From: Ariolimax columbianus
Taxonomy: Eukaryota; Mollusca; Gastropoda; Stylommatophora; Arionidae
Assembly (NCBI GenBank): GCA_036924085.1
Contig: JAVGWX010000018.1
Span: 22,859,964-22,923,963, forward strand
Direction of reading: 5' to 3'
Length of the DNA stretch: 64,000 nucleotides
The translations under genes and the position numbers were made by a program. The notes below the pieces were generated by a model. It saw nothing but the letters and a program-made list of their open reading frames with translations, searched no databases and was not told the origin of the DNA. Positions within the stretch are counted from its first letter, which is position 1; every line of letters starts with the position of its first letter. Positions 9,990 to 20,900 of the stretch are shown here, piece by piece.

Positions 9990-10795
9990 TCCTGACTACA
10001 GGCTGATGCGACCTTAGATTAGCAACTCTCTACTGAGTTTTTAGTGTTCCTTATCCTTGCAGAAATTGTTTCCCTTCTCTGTGTTGCATGACCTTATTTT
10101 CATCCGACCTAAGGTGGCTCTTCAGTTTGCATCTCCATTTGGACCAGTCTGCAGTTATGTCGTCCCAACATGTCAGACCCACATCCATTGCCTTGATAGC
10201 TATGTTCCGCAAGTTGTTCTTTAACTACATGCCAACTGTCTATGGAGAATATCTTTGGGGATGTAACCATTTTCCATGTGACAAACATAACCAAGCCATC
10301 GCAGTCTTCATTGTCAAAAGAGGGTGTACATACTTGGAATACCATTGCAAGAATGCACCTCTGCATTTGTCACCCAGTCTCTTCTTGAGACGCCAAGGAT
10401 GTATCTCAGACACAGTAGATGAAAGGTGTTGAGCCTTTGCTTTTGTTTGACATAGGTTGTCCACGTTTCACAGCCCTATGAGAGCGTATTGATGACACAA
10501 TCATTGTAGACCATGGCCTTTGCTGCAAGTTTGAAGTTTTCCGCAACACGTGTTGTGAGAAAAGAAAATATGGTACCATCTTTGCCGATGCGATTGCCTA
10601 TTTTAGTGTCTAGGGAGAGCATATCAGTGAGGAGGGTCCGAAGGTAAGTGAACTGGCCCACAGTTGCCAGTTTGTAGTTATTGATTATGATGGTTGGGGT
10701 GGTATTTATGTCTTGTTCCATGTAATTTGTTTTTTTCAGGCTTATGTGAGGCCGAAATTTTTGCACACCTGGGAGAAGCAATTTATCAAGATTTT
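9990..10795 (-). mobile_element. LINE RT C-terminal relic (second R-like subfamily)
   Basis: The minus-strand frame pieces read VGQFTYLRTLLTDM, LDTKIGNRIGKDG, LNTFHLLCLRYILGVSRRDWV and RLRWLGYV, the thumb/connection region of an endonuclease/RT LINE (pattern FKYLGS...EINRRIGKAxxxF...FHxRCLRxILGIxWxDxV...RRLRWxGHV). Several stops are present. A homologous relic lies at 23560-24130. It fills most of the intron between exons I and J. Confidence 0.78.
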
Positions 10796-10896
10796 AAAGA
10801 ATTTTTTAAAGATATATTAAGAAATCCTTTTTTAAGAAAATAGCAAAAGGGCGCTGCGGCAAATAGTTAATAGAAATATACAAAAATGATACCTAC

Positions 10897-11090
10897 TTGG
10901 CTAATGGTATAGGAACATCGAATAAGAAGTCTATGATATCCCCTTCCTTGGGATTGGATCCCCAGAAGATGTCATGGCCATTATAGGCATTGAAGATATC
11001 ATACTTCGAGTAAGTCTGAAGAGTTGTAATAATATTTTCCACTGGAGGATTGTATACAGCAATTGATGGAGTAGCTCCAAATGCTTTGTC
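10897..11090 (-). CDS. MGAT4: MGAT4-like exon I (linker and start of lectin-like domain)
   Basis: 194 nt between acceptor CTCTACAAG and donor AA|GTAGGT. It encodes DKAFGATPSIAVYNPPVENI, then TTLQTYSKYDIFNAYNG and HDIFWGSNPKEGDIIDFLFD ahead of VPIPLA. The NPPxE...TxLxxYxxxxxxxAYxGxDxFWxxxPxxGDxIxFxF pattern is the family's junction with its C-terminal beta-rich domain. A GlcNAc-binding lectin role for that domain has been reported for mammalian GnT-IVa. Phase is 0 on entry and two bases on exit (Lys codon shared with exon J). Confidence 0.94.
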
Positions 11091-11574
11091 CTTGTAGAGG
11101 AAATAGAAAAAGCAATGTAAGTCTTGGTACAGACGACAGAATTATTGTTTATGATTTCCCTTAAAAACTATCTATGTTTTCATGTCACCCTTTATAAAAA
11201 ATAGAGTGAACAATGTAAAAGATTCATTTCTTTGTGTTCTCTTGCAGCTTCTATATTACTTATTTGACAGAATTTTCTACACTATTGATGGCAATGACTT
11301 AAACAACGTTCTTCTTCTTCATTTTGCTTATCCTGTTTTGCTTTTCAGATCAGGTTACGAAGAGATCTCTAGTGTGTGCTTCATGCACAGGGGCATTTTC
11401 TGCCTTTGGTCTTGAATTTGTTAATATAAATAGCATTGCTTGCTGGGGAATGCTGTGTGGTGATAGTCTTGTTACGTGGCCAAACCAATGTAGTTGCTGT
11501 TTTATTATGTAGTATAATACATAATTGTATGTCATTGTTTCTGATCTTGTCTCTCATTGTTGCACCAAATATTT

Positions 11575-11930
11575 TTCTTAATTTACTTCATTATACTGGT
11601 TTACAAGCCTCTACAGAGTCTGTAATAACCAGTTTATTCCACTTGACCAACACTAAAAATAACTGAGCACCCAATCTATTTTTTAATGCATTAACTGGCT
11701 TTGTCTCCACCACATCCCGTGGCTTTCACCACTCTGTGACTAAAAAAAATTTCCTAATTTTTAATCTGGACCTGGCTTTAAACAATTTGAAGATGTGCCC
11801 ACTTGTTCTTGTAGCCGGCTGAACTTTGAAAAACTTGGTATAGTCTAATTTATCCTTTTCATTGATTAATTTATGAACTTGTATTGTCACCTCGAATTCT
11901 TTTGTGTTCTAGACAGTTTAGATCCATTTA
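11575..11930 (-). mobile_element. C-family LINE 3' end
   Basis: Reverse orientation copy: TACTGGTTTACAAGCCTCTA, CTCCACCACATCCCGTGGC and CACCACTCTGTGACTAAAAA match the CR1-like 3' region. It extends to the TCACCTCGAATTCTT segment. It lies in the intron between exons H and I. Confidence 0.78.
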
Positions 11931-12149
11931 AAAAAAATTAAAATGTAAGAGGAAAAACCATCATTATCATGAGGAGAGATTGAATGAGAAATTATAACAT
12001 TAGATATATTGTTAGAACAGCTCTTATGTTGAATATATAACAAGACAGAAAATAAGATGGTTAGGTGATTCCTAGAGAAGACAACTCCCACTGCTTTAGC
12101 TGAAAAGGAAGACAATCAACTACCAAGAAAGGAACACACGTATGAAATA

Positions 12150-12300
12150 TTAGGTGTGCGAATCTCGCAAGATTCAAGCAATCAATGGTCTCAAGAAACG
12201 TGAGATCTGGCCCTAGTCATATCAGAGATTCGAACCAAGGCACACTGTTACCGCAGAAAATAGCGAATTGCTTGCTATGAACTGAGCTAACGCGCCCCCA
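12150..12300 (-). mobile_element. tRNA-derived SINE head
   Basis: On the minus strand: GGGGCGCGTTAGCTCAGTTC (box-A-like TTAGCTCAGTT) and 55 bp later TTGGTTCGAATCTCTG (box B). A tRNA-like body is followed by GATCTGGCCC... . The stems are imperfect, and a functional tRNA is unlikely. Confidence 0.6.
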
Positions 12301-12668
12301 GTGTCTAGAACAGAGAAGAATTTGAGATGACTTAATACAAGTTTATAAATTAATCAATAGAAAGGATAAATGAGACTATACCAAGTTTTTCAAAGTACAA
12401 CCGGTTATAGGAACAAGAGGACACAGCTTCAATTATTTAAATACACGTCCAGATTATATATTATTAAATATTTTTTAGTCAGAGAGTGGTAACGGCTTGG
12501 AATGTACTGCCACAGAATGTGGTTGAGGCAGAGCCAGATAATGCATTCAAAAATAGATTGGATGCTCATAGTTATTTTTAGTATTGGTGAAGTGGAATAA
12601 ACTGGTTGTATACAAACTTTGTAGAGCCTTCTAAACTAGTAAAATGAAGTTAAGTCAAGTTAAGACAT
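12298..12668 (+). mobile_element. C-family LINE 3' end
   Basis: It runs parallel to 200-540: GTGTCTAGAACAGAGAAGAA, AGAGAGTGGTAACGGCTTGG, AACTGGTTGTATACAAACTT, ending TAAGTCAAGTTAAG. Coding frame destroyed. Confidence 0.78.
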
Positions 12669-12719
12669 AAGGAAGACCACATATGAGATAAAAAGATGAG
12701 ATAAATGAAACACTACAAC

Positions 12720-15560
12720 TGCACATCTATAAATGACATACACCAGGTGGTCAGCACTGACATATCAGGGAAGTGACTATTTGCCATGTTGTTTCCATCA
12801 TGAAGGAGCAGCCCAGCAGACAGATCAAGATGCAACATGCTTTTAAATACATGCGCACCAAAGGCTCAATGCTGTGTAGCCTGAGACAATTGGTATGGAA
12901 AAGAAAGTGAGCCCAAACCAACACATGTCAACCTCCATGGTGGTCTGAGGAGATTGAGACAGCATGGAGAAGCAAGAAGAAGGCCACCAAAATGACAGCA
13001 AAAGAGAAGACTCACAAATGTCACCTTGAAGAGAATAAGGGAGATAAGAGACCAGAATGAGAAGGGTCACTGAAGATTTCAAGCAAATGGCCAGAGCAGC
13101 AAAACTGCAATGGTGGGAGACATTTACGGAACATGTGGTGGTGGATAGAACCCTACATGAATTCTGGAAATTACATAGGGCAATGAACCAGCAGATGGAC
13201 ACACGATCCGGTGTCTGCATGAGAGATGAGTTGGGGCAGGTGCCGACTACTGACAAACAGAAGGGAAGACCTTTTTGACAGGTACCTTCAGCAGGCTCAC
13301 CAAGACAACCCTGTTCAACTCAAGGCAGTTATGACGAATCTAGGAACAATGGAGGAGGAGCAGGACCTGATTAGTGTTGAAGAGGTCAGAACTCCATAAA
13401 GCCTAGGACAGTGCACCTGGGCCGATGGAATACAATACAACCTGCTGAAGTACTGTAGGGATGACGAGCTCGCAAAGAATACATATGATTGTAACGGGAG
13501 TCGTAAGGCAGGCCATGTACCAGAGTAGTGGCCACATAGCTATCTTATCCCCCTAGCAAAACCAGGCAAAGATGCTACTGATATGAAAGGCTACAGCATT
13601 CATCACAGTGTGAATGTGTACAGTAAGGTGTTGGAGAGAATCATTGCTAGACGAGTTGCCAGTGATCTGGAAAACACAGGTCAATTTCCAGACACCTTAG
13701 GCACATACAGACCTGGCAGATACACGACCACTAATGCAGCTGTCCTGGCATATGATATGATATATATGAGGGCTTCCAGACAAATGATGAAACTGTCATC
13801 GCGACAATTGACCTGGAAGATGTGTACAATAGGGTCAACTACGCCAAACTAATCGATCTATTAGTAGATCTCAATATTGACACCCGGACCGTTCGTTGGA
13901 TTGCAACGGTCCTTATATCAAGAAAAGTCGCTCTAAAGTATGGTTCCTGGACGTCAGAGATCAGAACCAAAGGGCCCTGACTGCCTCAAGGCTCTCCTCT
14001 GTCTCCTGTACTTTTCAATGTGTACACTTGCAAAATTGCACATAAGTAGATTGGACCTGGTAGGATTCTCACATATGTGGACGATATCATGCGTTACAAT
14101 CAGGGCAAAGACAGGACTGAAATTGTTGTGGGTGTGCGGAGCAAGCTGGAAAAACTATCTGAATGGTGCACTGACTATAACGCTGAAATCAATCTATCTA
14201 AGGCCAAAATTGTTTTGTTCTTCCTAAACAATAAGTAGGTCTCAGATACACTACCAGAGGCTACCTGCAAGGGTACCAACATTGAGAGAGGACACGACAT
14301 GAAATACCTGGGTATCACATTCAACAGAAGTCTCTCTTTCAATAAACATGTTGACAATGTGATTCTGAATGCAAAAAGAGGTATCAATGCAACCAAAGTC
14401 ATGGTCACAGACATGCAACAGTGGACTCTTCATGTTGATGCACTGGTTTTGTCCGTCCTGGACTACGGTCTTGGGTTGCTCATGCTATCACAGACATGGG
14501 TAGATAGATTGGAGAGAATCCAGAACGAGGCCATGAGAACAGTTCTGGGATACACTAAAGAGACTCCCATTGCTGCCATGAGATTCCTGCTTGATTTGCC
14601 AAGCATTAAGATGCGACATCAAGTAGCTCAAGTAAAGGGGTACGCCAAGGTTGCCAACAACGAACATCACCCTTTGCATCAAGAGTTAGATACACTCAAA
14701 AGCAGACGCATTAAGCAAGGAAGGTCATGGATGGCAGAGGCAGAAGACTCACTGATGAAGGTCTGTGCATTGGAAGAAGTTGGAAGAGCTAGTGAATGGG
14801 TAGAAGTGGGCAATGAGAGCCCCCTGACAAAAGTGGTGACAAACCTGAGCAGAGAGTGTCGCGAGTGGGGCAGCACAAGGACAAAAGCTTCAATACAAGA
14901 GCTGATCCAGCAACACTCAGGACCACAAGACCCAACTCTGTACACAGATGGCTCCGCCGGTAGAGATGCAAACAAGTGCGGTTGGGGTTTCATGCGCTAC
15001 CAAAACGGCAAGGAGGTGGTGGGGAAATCAGCTTCCTGCTCCACTGTCACATCGAGTATGAGAATGGAGATTGAGGCGGTAACAGCGGCCCTGGCTTGGT
15101 TGGTGATGCAACTGGTGACACACGCAGTGATACCGTCATACTCGCAGAGCATGCTTCGAAAGATAGAATGGCGTATGCTAAGAAGGGAGTGGGCCTCTCT
15201 TTTGAACAACTCTGGTATACAAGGTGTCACATGGATCTACTGCTCTGGACATGCAGGCGTCTGGGGCAGCGGAACAGCTGATGCAGTGGCGGGACGAGCT
15301 GTGGTGAACGACGCCGGGATTACGAGATACATGGTTGAGTTGATGAGAGTAGTCATGGACAGTCTACAGAATGATGAACAGACAGAGGGTCACGAAAATA
15401 CATATGTGCAGAGGATGATAGATTTTGGAGTGACTGAAGGAGAAAGATGAAAGTGTGTTCTGTCTGGAAAAATCCGAAGAACACGAAATCGACACCTGAC
15501 TGGGACGATATATATACGCTTGGCTGACTGCTTGGAGCGAGAACGGAGCACTTAGGGGAA
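12720..15560 (+). mobile_element. N-type LINE with reverse transcriptase and RNase H, frameshifted
   Basis: Domain order: a linker (WSEEIETAWRSKK, WKLHRAMNQQ), RT blocks 2-3 (KGYSIHHSVNVYSKVLERII), a catalytic YVDD in another frame near 14070, then a 383-codon open frame at 14299-15450. That frame has KYLGITFNRSLSFNKHV, LERIQNEAMRTVLGYTKETP and an RNase H domain with YTDGSAG, MRMEIEAVTAAL and SGHAGVWGSGTAD. RNase H acidic positions Asp (TDGS) and Glu (MEIEA) are present, but one expected central Asp (VTDSQS-like) reads PSYSQS. At least three frameshifts or stops upstream make it inactive. It lies inside the intron between exons H and I, antisense to the gene. Confidence 0.88.
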
Positions 15561-15789
15561 TATTCCTGTGCGATGATGTTAGTTCCTAGAATCAAGAATC
15601 TAGAATCAAGAATCTATAAATGACTGATGGACGACACTTGAGCCTTAAAAAAGGGACTTTCAGTCATACATGACATTTAATCAAGTTAATGCCACAGGTT
15701 GATTGAGAATTAAGGTCAAGTGAAAATCTCATGTCATCATTTTTTAAAATTATAATTTAATAATATCATATCTTTTATTCCTGCATTAC

Positions 15790-15897
15790 CTTCAGCTTGT
15801 TTAATGTTCCACCTAATGAGGACCTCAGACCTTCATGTTGGAACAATGATGGTTTAATAGATCTGGCAACATTTTGAATCTTGTGTAGGCACTTGGA
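15790..15897 (-). CDS. MGAT4: MGAT4-like exon H (SLFQHEGL block)
   Basis: 108 nt, phase 0 to 0, between acceptor TTTTCAG and donor AAG|GTAATG. It encodes SKCLHKIQNVARSIK, then PSLFQHEGLRSSLGG and TLNKLK, matching the GT54 segment with KPSLFQHxGxxSSLxGKxQKLK at the end of the catalytic domain. The first part of the exon and its acceptor are the founding unit of a 64-bp tandem array that runs 530 bp into the upstream intron. Intronic copies differ from the exon at a few bases (for example AATATTGCC against AATGTTGCC), so exon and decoys can be told apart in reads. Confidence 0.94.
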
Positions 15898-16424
15898 CTG
15901 AAAACATAATTGAAGGTTTAATGGATCTGGCAATATTTTGAATCTTGTGTAGGCACTTGGACTGAAAACATAATTGAAGGTTTAATGGATCTGGCAATAT
16001 TTTGAATCTTGTGTAGGCACTTGGACTGAAAACATAATTGAAGGTTTAATGGATCTGGCAATATTTTGAATCTTGTGTAGGCACTTGGACTGAAAACATA
16101 ATTGATGGTTTAATGGATCTGGCAACATTTTGAATCTTGTGTAGGCACTTGGACTGAAAACATAATTGAAGGTTTAATGGATCTGGCAATATTTTGAATC
16201 TTGTGTAGGCACTTGGACTGAAAACATAATTGATGGTTTAATGGATCTGGCAATATTTTGAATCTTGTGTAGGCACTTAGACTGAAAACATAATTGAAGG
16301 TTTAATGGATCTGGCAACATTTTGAATCTTGTGTAGGCACTTGGACTGAAAACATAATTGACGGTTTAATGGATCTGGCAACATTTTGAATCTTGTGTAG
16401 GCACTTGGACTGAAAACATAATTT
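15898..16424. repeat. 64-bp array carrying MGAT4 exon H splice acceptors
   Basis: Eight intronic tandem copies (from 15917 every 64 bp to about 16365), plus the exon's own copy starting at 15853. On the minus strand each has TTATGTTTTCAG followed by the first 45 or so nt of exon H (TCCAAGTGCCTACACAAGAT...). Using a decoy acceptor gives SKCLHKIQNIARSIKPSIMF and then, in the next unit, a shifted frame ending ATC CAT TAA. Confidence 0.95.
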
Positions 16425-16429
16425 CAATT

Positions 16430-17070
16430 TGTAATAAATTCGAGTTGTGTCAAAACTGATTCTCAAAGTAGATTACTGAATGACCCGTTCCTCAGTGCCT
16501 ATAGTGCTGCTGTGGTTGTCAAATTCACTTCCATTGTATCCTGTCTTGGGCTATGATGGACTAGTGGGTGATAAGTTCCCCATCTGTAGCAGATAATGTT
16601 TCTCAGTTTAAAGGAGTCGATCCAGTGGGTTGGTGTTCTTCCCCGTGATCATTTTTCAAAATCTCATAAGTACCAGACTGATGTCGCTGAGCTTCAACGA
16701 TCATCAGTTCCCCAAAGCAGGTGGACAGCTCAGCAATGTTTTACCTAATCTGTGTGGGAAGCTGCGTCCTTCCCCAATGACATTTATCAGATGTCAGTCT
16801 CATGAAGACCTTTCAAACAATGGAAGTTGACTGTGAGGCTCATCAGATGTCTCTCGAGGGAGACTTGGACTCCATTCCTTTTACAAGCAATCAGTTTCTG
16901 CTGCGTAACAAATTGAAAGGAGAACAACGGTGAAGTTGAATAGAGAGGTGTGCAGGCTCTGGTCGTGTGTATGGTCTAGTGCTGTCTTTATGGACGAGGA
17001 AGCCACCCAACCTGCACAACGACGTCTTGTTAATTCTGGGTTTAGTAACTTTTGCATGTTCAATAGGCAT
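16430..17070. other. unassigned intronic stretch
   Basis: The region has moderate GC and several broken minus-strand frames, perhaps an old LINE, but I find no motif that I can name. Confidence 0.35.
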
Positions 17071-17074
17071 CTTA

Positions 17075-17350
17075 GGTTTGTTGTTGTTGTTTGTTGTTTA
17101 ATGCCCACAATGAGTAAGTTTACTCTTTTTGTGTGCCCTGAAAAGGAAGTTAAGTGGCGGGTTGTATTAGCTTCCCTCACATCTCAAGCATGCGGATGAA
17201 GGTGGACCGCGGTCCTCCAGGCAGTTATGCTATGCTTGGCTTCATCTGTGTGGAGCTCACTACTACGGTGATCACATCAATACACATCTCGTCAGCCAGG
17301 CTGCCTTGAAAACAATCTGTTTTCAGGGAACACTACAAAGAAGAGAGATT
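17075..17350 (+). mobile_element. V-family repeat
   Basis: TTGTTGTTGTTTGTTGTTTA, ATGCCCACAATGAGTAAG, CTGAAAAGGAAGTTAAGTGG, CATCTCAAGCATGCGG and GTCAGCCAGGCTGCCTTGAA are in the same order as the other V copies. It passes directly into the 37-bp array at its 3' side. Confidence 0.78.
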
Positions 17351-17775
17351 GGGGTCTTGGTCAGTGTATTGTGAATGACCCTGACACAATGTCTTGGTCA
17401 GTGTATTGTGAATGACCCTGACACAATGTCCTGGTCAGTGTATTGTGAATGACCCTGACACAATGTCCTGGTCAGTGTATTGTGAATGACCCTGACACAA
17501 TGTCCTGGTCAGTGTATTGTGAATGACCCTGACACAATGTCCTGGTCAGTGTATTGTGAATGACCCTGCACAATGTCCTGGTCAGTGTATTGTGAATGAC
17601 CCTGACACAATGTCCTGGTCAGTGTATTGTGAATGACCCTGCACAATGTCCTGGTCAGTGTATTGTGAATGACCCTGCACAATGTCCTGGTCAGTGTATT
17701 GTGAATGACCTTGACACAATGTCCTGGTCAGTGTATTGTGAATGACCCTGACACAATGTCCTGGTCAGTATGCTG
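17350..17775. repeat. 37-bp minisatellite within V-family repeat
   Basis: About eleven copies of GTCCTGGTCAGTGTATTGTG plus AATGACCCTGACACAAT. A two-base deletion (CTGACACAA to CTGCACAA) recurs in several copies, which suggests unequal exchange. Confidence 0.93.
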
Positions 17776-17779
17776 TGTC

Positions 17780-18840
17780 TGACTGAACTAGCATCTCAGT
17801 TCCCCAGGCATCCCAGGTAAAGGTATACCTTCCCGTCCTCCAGATTCTCACCATCAAGGATGGCTGGGTTGTTGGTAGCGAAACCTTTATGTCTGACTTT
17901 TGTCTAAAAGTGACAACCTGAAAATGCTTGTATCCAAATTTTTGCACATCTCGCTGTCAGGTAGGAAGTACTTCAAAGTCCAGAGAAATGACTTACTTAT
18001 GAGACTGAACTTTGACTTTTCTGATTTCCTGGTAATGAGTTTCCACTCTTCTTTTTCCTGTGCCAAGTAGGGGAATACATGATTTCTTCAGTTATTGTGT
18101 GTCGCCACACTGGGTGTTGGGGATGGATGGGTTTGGTGGTAGTAGCTACTACTGCAATTTTGACAATGATGGACAAATTCAAAAGATTGTGTTTTACCAT
18201 TTTCTTATGCCTGTCACAGTGCTTGTCACAGTGCTTGGTCACTCTGTGTAGGTGTTTGCTTAGGGGCACATGTTTTGTTCTTGTCTTGTTTTGTTTTATC
18301 CACTTATAACGTGAGGCGTCGTGGAAAGCCACAGTTTTTTGTCCAGGGCCAGACACATTGCTGTCGTAGTCATCATCCCATGACGATTTAGAATATCCGC
18401 AACATTTCATATCCAACCAGTTCTCGGTCGGCACGGTTTCGAAAATCCGAACGTCGTGCGTTAATAACGCACAGGGGTAGTTGGTCAGGTTACATTCTAA
18501 TTAGGTCGTCGACCCACTTGACTCTCTCCTCATCAATATATTCAGTGCAGGGGCTTGTTTGCAACCTGAAAATTGTACTTATAAGAATCAACACAGACAA
18601 AAAACAGCTGCTGGCATGATGTAGGCTGTGGACAGTCAAAGGCTTCAGAGGCAGCCCCCAAAAATGCATACTGAAGACAGATGCTCTACGCTGATCGGTG
18701 CAGAATGAAGTGCAAAGCAACCCACCTTATAAAGACAGATGCAGAAATGGTGGTGCTCAACCTAATGGGTTGAGACGTCAGGCGAGAAGAGTGCTGGACC
18801 TTTCAATTTGATGGAATTAATCAGACTGTCAGGAGCTCTG
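17780..18840. other. unassigned intronic stretch
   Basis: Minus-strand frames at 17765-17947 and 18490-18720 have no recognised motif. The end of an R/N-type LINE may be present near 18540-18790 (GCAGAAATGG...GACGTCAGGCGAGAAG), but I cannot assign it. Confidence 0.35.
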
Positions 18841-18849
18841 AGATATTTT

Positions 18850-19030
18850 GATAGAGTCTTTTGTGAAAATGTCTGACGTTGAAAATGTCTGATGTTGAAA
18901 ATGCCTGATGTTGAAAATGCCTGATGTTGAAAATGACTGAGATTGAAAATTCCTGATGGTAAAAATGTCTAATGGTGAAAATGTCTAATGGTGAAAATGT
19001 CTAATGGGGAAAATATATAATGGGGAAATT
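18850..19030. repeat. 16-18-bp minisatellite
   Basis: Imperfect repeats of GATGTTGAAAATGCCT that decay through GATGGTGAAAATGTCTAA. About ten units. Confidence 0.85.
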
Positions 19031-19234
19031 GTTTGAAGACAAAAGAGGAATAAAAAGTAATATCCCGTATGTTTCTAATTTGGAAGGTATGAATGTCCCT
19101 AGTCTCTATTTCTCCATGTGAAAGATAACAACTAACAAAACCAAATTGTGTTAAAGTGTGAGGCATTTGTATTAATATTACCCTGGATTGTATAGAAGAT
19201 GATGGCATAAGATATGTTACACATTACATAGGGA

Positions 19235-19770
19235 ACCAAATGATCTCGAGGTAAGGTGTTTGCCTTGGGTGCTGGAGGTCGTGAGTTCAAATCACGATTT
19301 CATCTCGTAAAATTTGTCCCTGATCTCTGAGTAGTGAGATCAGATACCCGTGTTCAGTGTCGCCCATGTTAAAAAATCCATTCGCAGTTGGAAATCAATA
19401 AAAGTAGACTTTGCGGCCCCTGCCCGGGCAAAATTCAAAATCTTCTTAAATTATTCTAGGGATTCTTGCCCCACAGAGAATATGTTGCAAAAAGGGAACC
19501 GTGTGACTATACATCAGGTCTTGGTTATATGGTTAGTGGAGTGGCATAGATGGCGTCTGATAGGCTGCGGGTCTACCTTGCTCTAATTTATGTTTCCACC
19601 ACAATTCCCAAAATAGGTGATGGTATTCCAGGGGCTGGTTGGTAACAGATACTGGGATTGTCCTGGCAAGTCACCAGCAGATTTTCACCTGCCAAAAAAA
19701 TTTGAAACAAAAGAGGTCACACCTTCTCACAATGTCTAATGACACAAGTGGACTGAAGATAGATATATAA
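19235..19770 (+). mobile_element. T-family SINE, long form
   Basis: The head TGATCTCGAGGTAAGGTGTT and GTGAGTTCAAATCACG (box-B-like) precede the body CTGATCTCTGAGTAGTGAGA, the 3' part ATGGCGTCTGATAGGCTGCG, and a further block (GGGATTGTCCTGGCAAGT, CAAGTGGACTGAAGATA). The copy at 60317-60850 has the same full order. It differs from the 2.2 and 27.9 kb copies, which end in a LINE tail instead. Confidence 0.8.
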
Positions 19771-19773
19771 ACT

Positions 19774-20030
19774 AGGGTCGCTGTGGTCAAGAGCAAAGGC
19801 ACTCGCCTCTCAAAGCGATGAGCGGAATTGGTGTGCGTTCGAGTCCAGCAGGTTTCAAGCGACCCCTGGTCTCAAAGAGGTGGGACCAGAATGCCTGCAG
19901 CCTGAATTACCTACAGTCATATTGACCTATGTTTTGCCACTGGCCAAAGGTAGTTTGGGACCAGAGAGTGAGTTTGATGACCAGCGAAGCTTCTTCCTCT
20001 CTATAATCCAAATATAGCATAAGGTACATT
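19774..20030 (+). mobile_element. tRNA-derived SINE (Leu/Ser-like head)
   Basis: GGGTCGCTGTGGTCAAGAGC (box A region), a variable-arm-like segment and GTGCGTTCGAGTCC (box B) form a tRNA-like 90-bp head. The tail contains GTTTTGCCACTGGCCAAAGG, which also occurs at 29570-29600 and 49530-49560. It is not a tRNA gene because the 3' acceptor stem does not pair. Confidence 0.7.
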
Positions 20031-20219
20031 ATCAAGACAAAAACCGTCTGATGATGTTGCCAGCATTGCTTGGATGGCCAACAACAGATATAGACTACAG
20101 AAACTTGTTGATAGCATTATGAGACAGTCTTTGTTTTGGAATCCCAGAGACAAGACAGGTAGAATCAGACTGAGATACACATGTAGGGTGGAGTTAGAAA
20201 TAGATATGGTTTGGCTTGG

Positions 20220-20528
20220 CTTCATTCGTTCTCAATCTCCCGCTACCAAACCCTGAAAGCGCTTAAGAACGGAATGCGTTGTGTCATAGTTTGCAGCTTG
20301 GCTGCAATATTTACACCTTTCGGTCCAACACATCTGACTTCAGCAAGCGTTTTTTGAGTACTGGGTTAGCATTCCCTCTTTGATCCTTTCCCCTTAGTCA
20401 TTCTGCCCTGTTGCAGCCTGTTATCCAGGATCACCGCATGGAGGTGTAGAAGGGTCTTGGCAGCTCTGGTTCGCTGGCCCCGGCGCTAGCAGTCAGTTAT
20501 GTGTCGCTGACCACTGCAGCTCATGGGC
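20220..20528 (-). mobile_element. G-family SINE-like repeat
   Basis: Reverse copy running TTCGTTCTCAATCTCCCGCT, GCGTTGTGTCATAGTTTGCA, AGCATTCCCTCTTTGATCCT, GATCACCGCATGGAGGTG. It lacks a long GAA tail. Confidence 0.85.
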
Positions 20529-20580
20529 TACTCAGCATCTTGATCCAAGAAATAGCTATAAAGAGCACAAAGCTGGTTGG

Positions 20581-20900
20581 TTATTGATCCAGCGGCCTAT
20601 GGGCTCCTGCCCTTTGGCCCAATGTCATATAGATGTATCTGCAAATGTTTGTAAGCTGTTGTTTAGTTCCGTACAAAGTGTTCCATTTGTCTGGCCTCGG
20701 AGGAAGAAGCTCTTTCCTAACACCTGCAAGGGCCGAACATTCAAAAAGATGATTTTCAACCATTTCATAGCGATGTGTGCTCAGCTGGCACTCTGGAGTA
20801 TGTTCTGGTTGGATTATGTTCAAGGGGCTGTTAAGTTGTATGTGTTGAGTGCGAAGTCGGAAAATGGTGCATTGGTCTTTCCTTTTCATAAGGTTGATGT
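20581..20900 (-). mobile_element. N-type LINE C-terminal relic
   Basis: The minus-strand frame has CTIFRLRTQHIQLNSPL, then a Cys/His cluster ending MVENHLFECSAL, and a C-terminal RPDKWNTLYGTKQQL. This matches the post-RNase H tail of a LINE distinct from the copies at 9.7 and 35 kb. It is incomplete upstream. Confidence 0.7.

Noticed and set aside
19774..19860. tRNA gene
   Set aside because: Box A and B are clear here and at 12.2, 31.3, 32.1 and 50.2 kb, but acceptor stems do not pair and each head runs into a SINE body.
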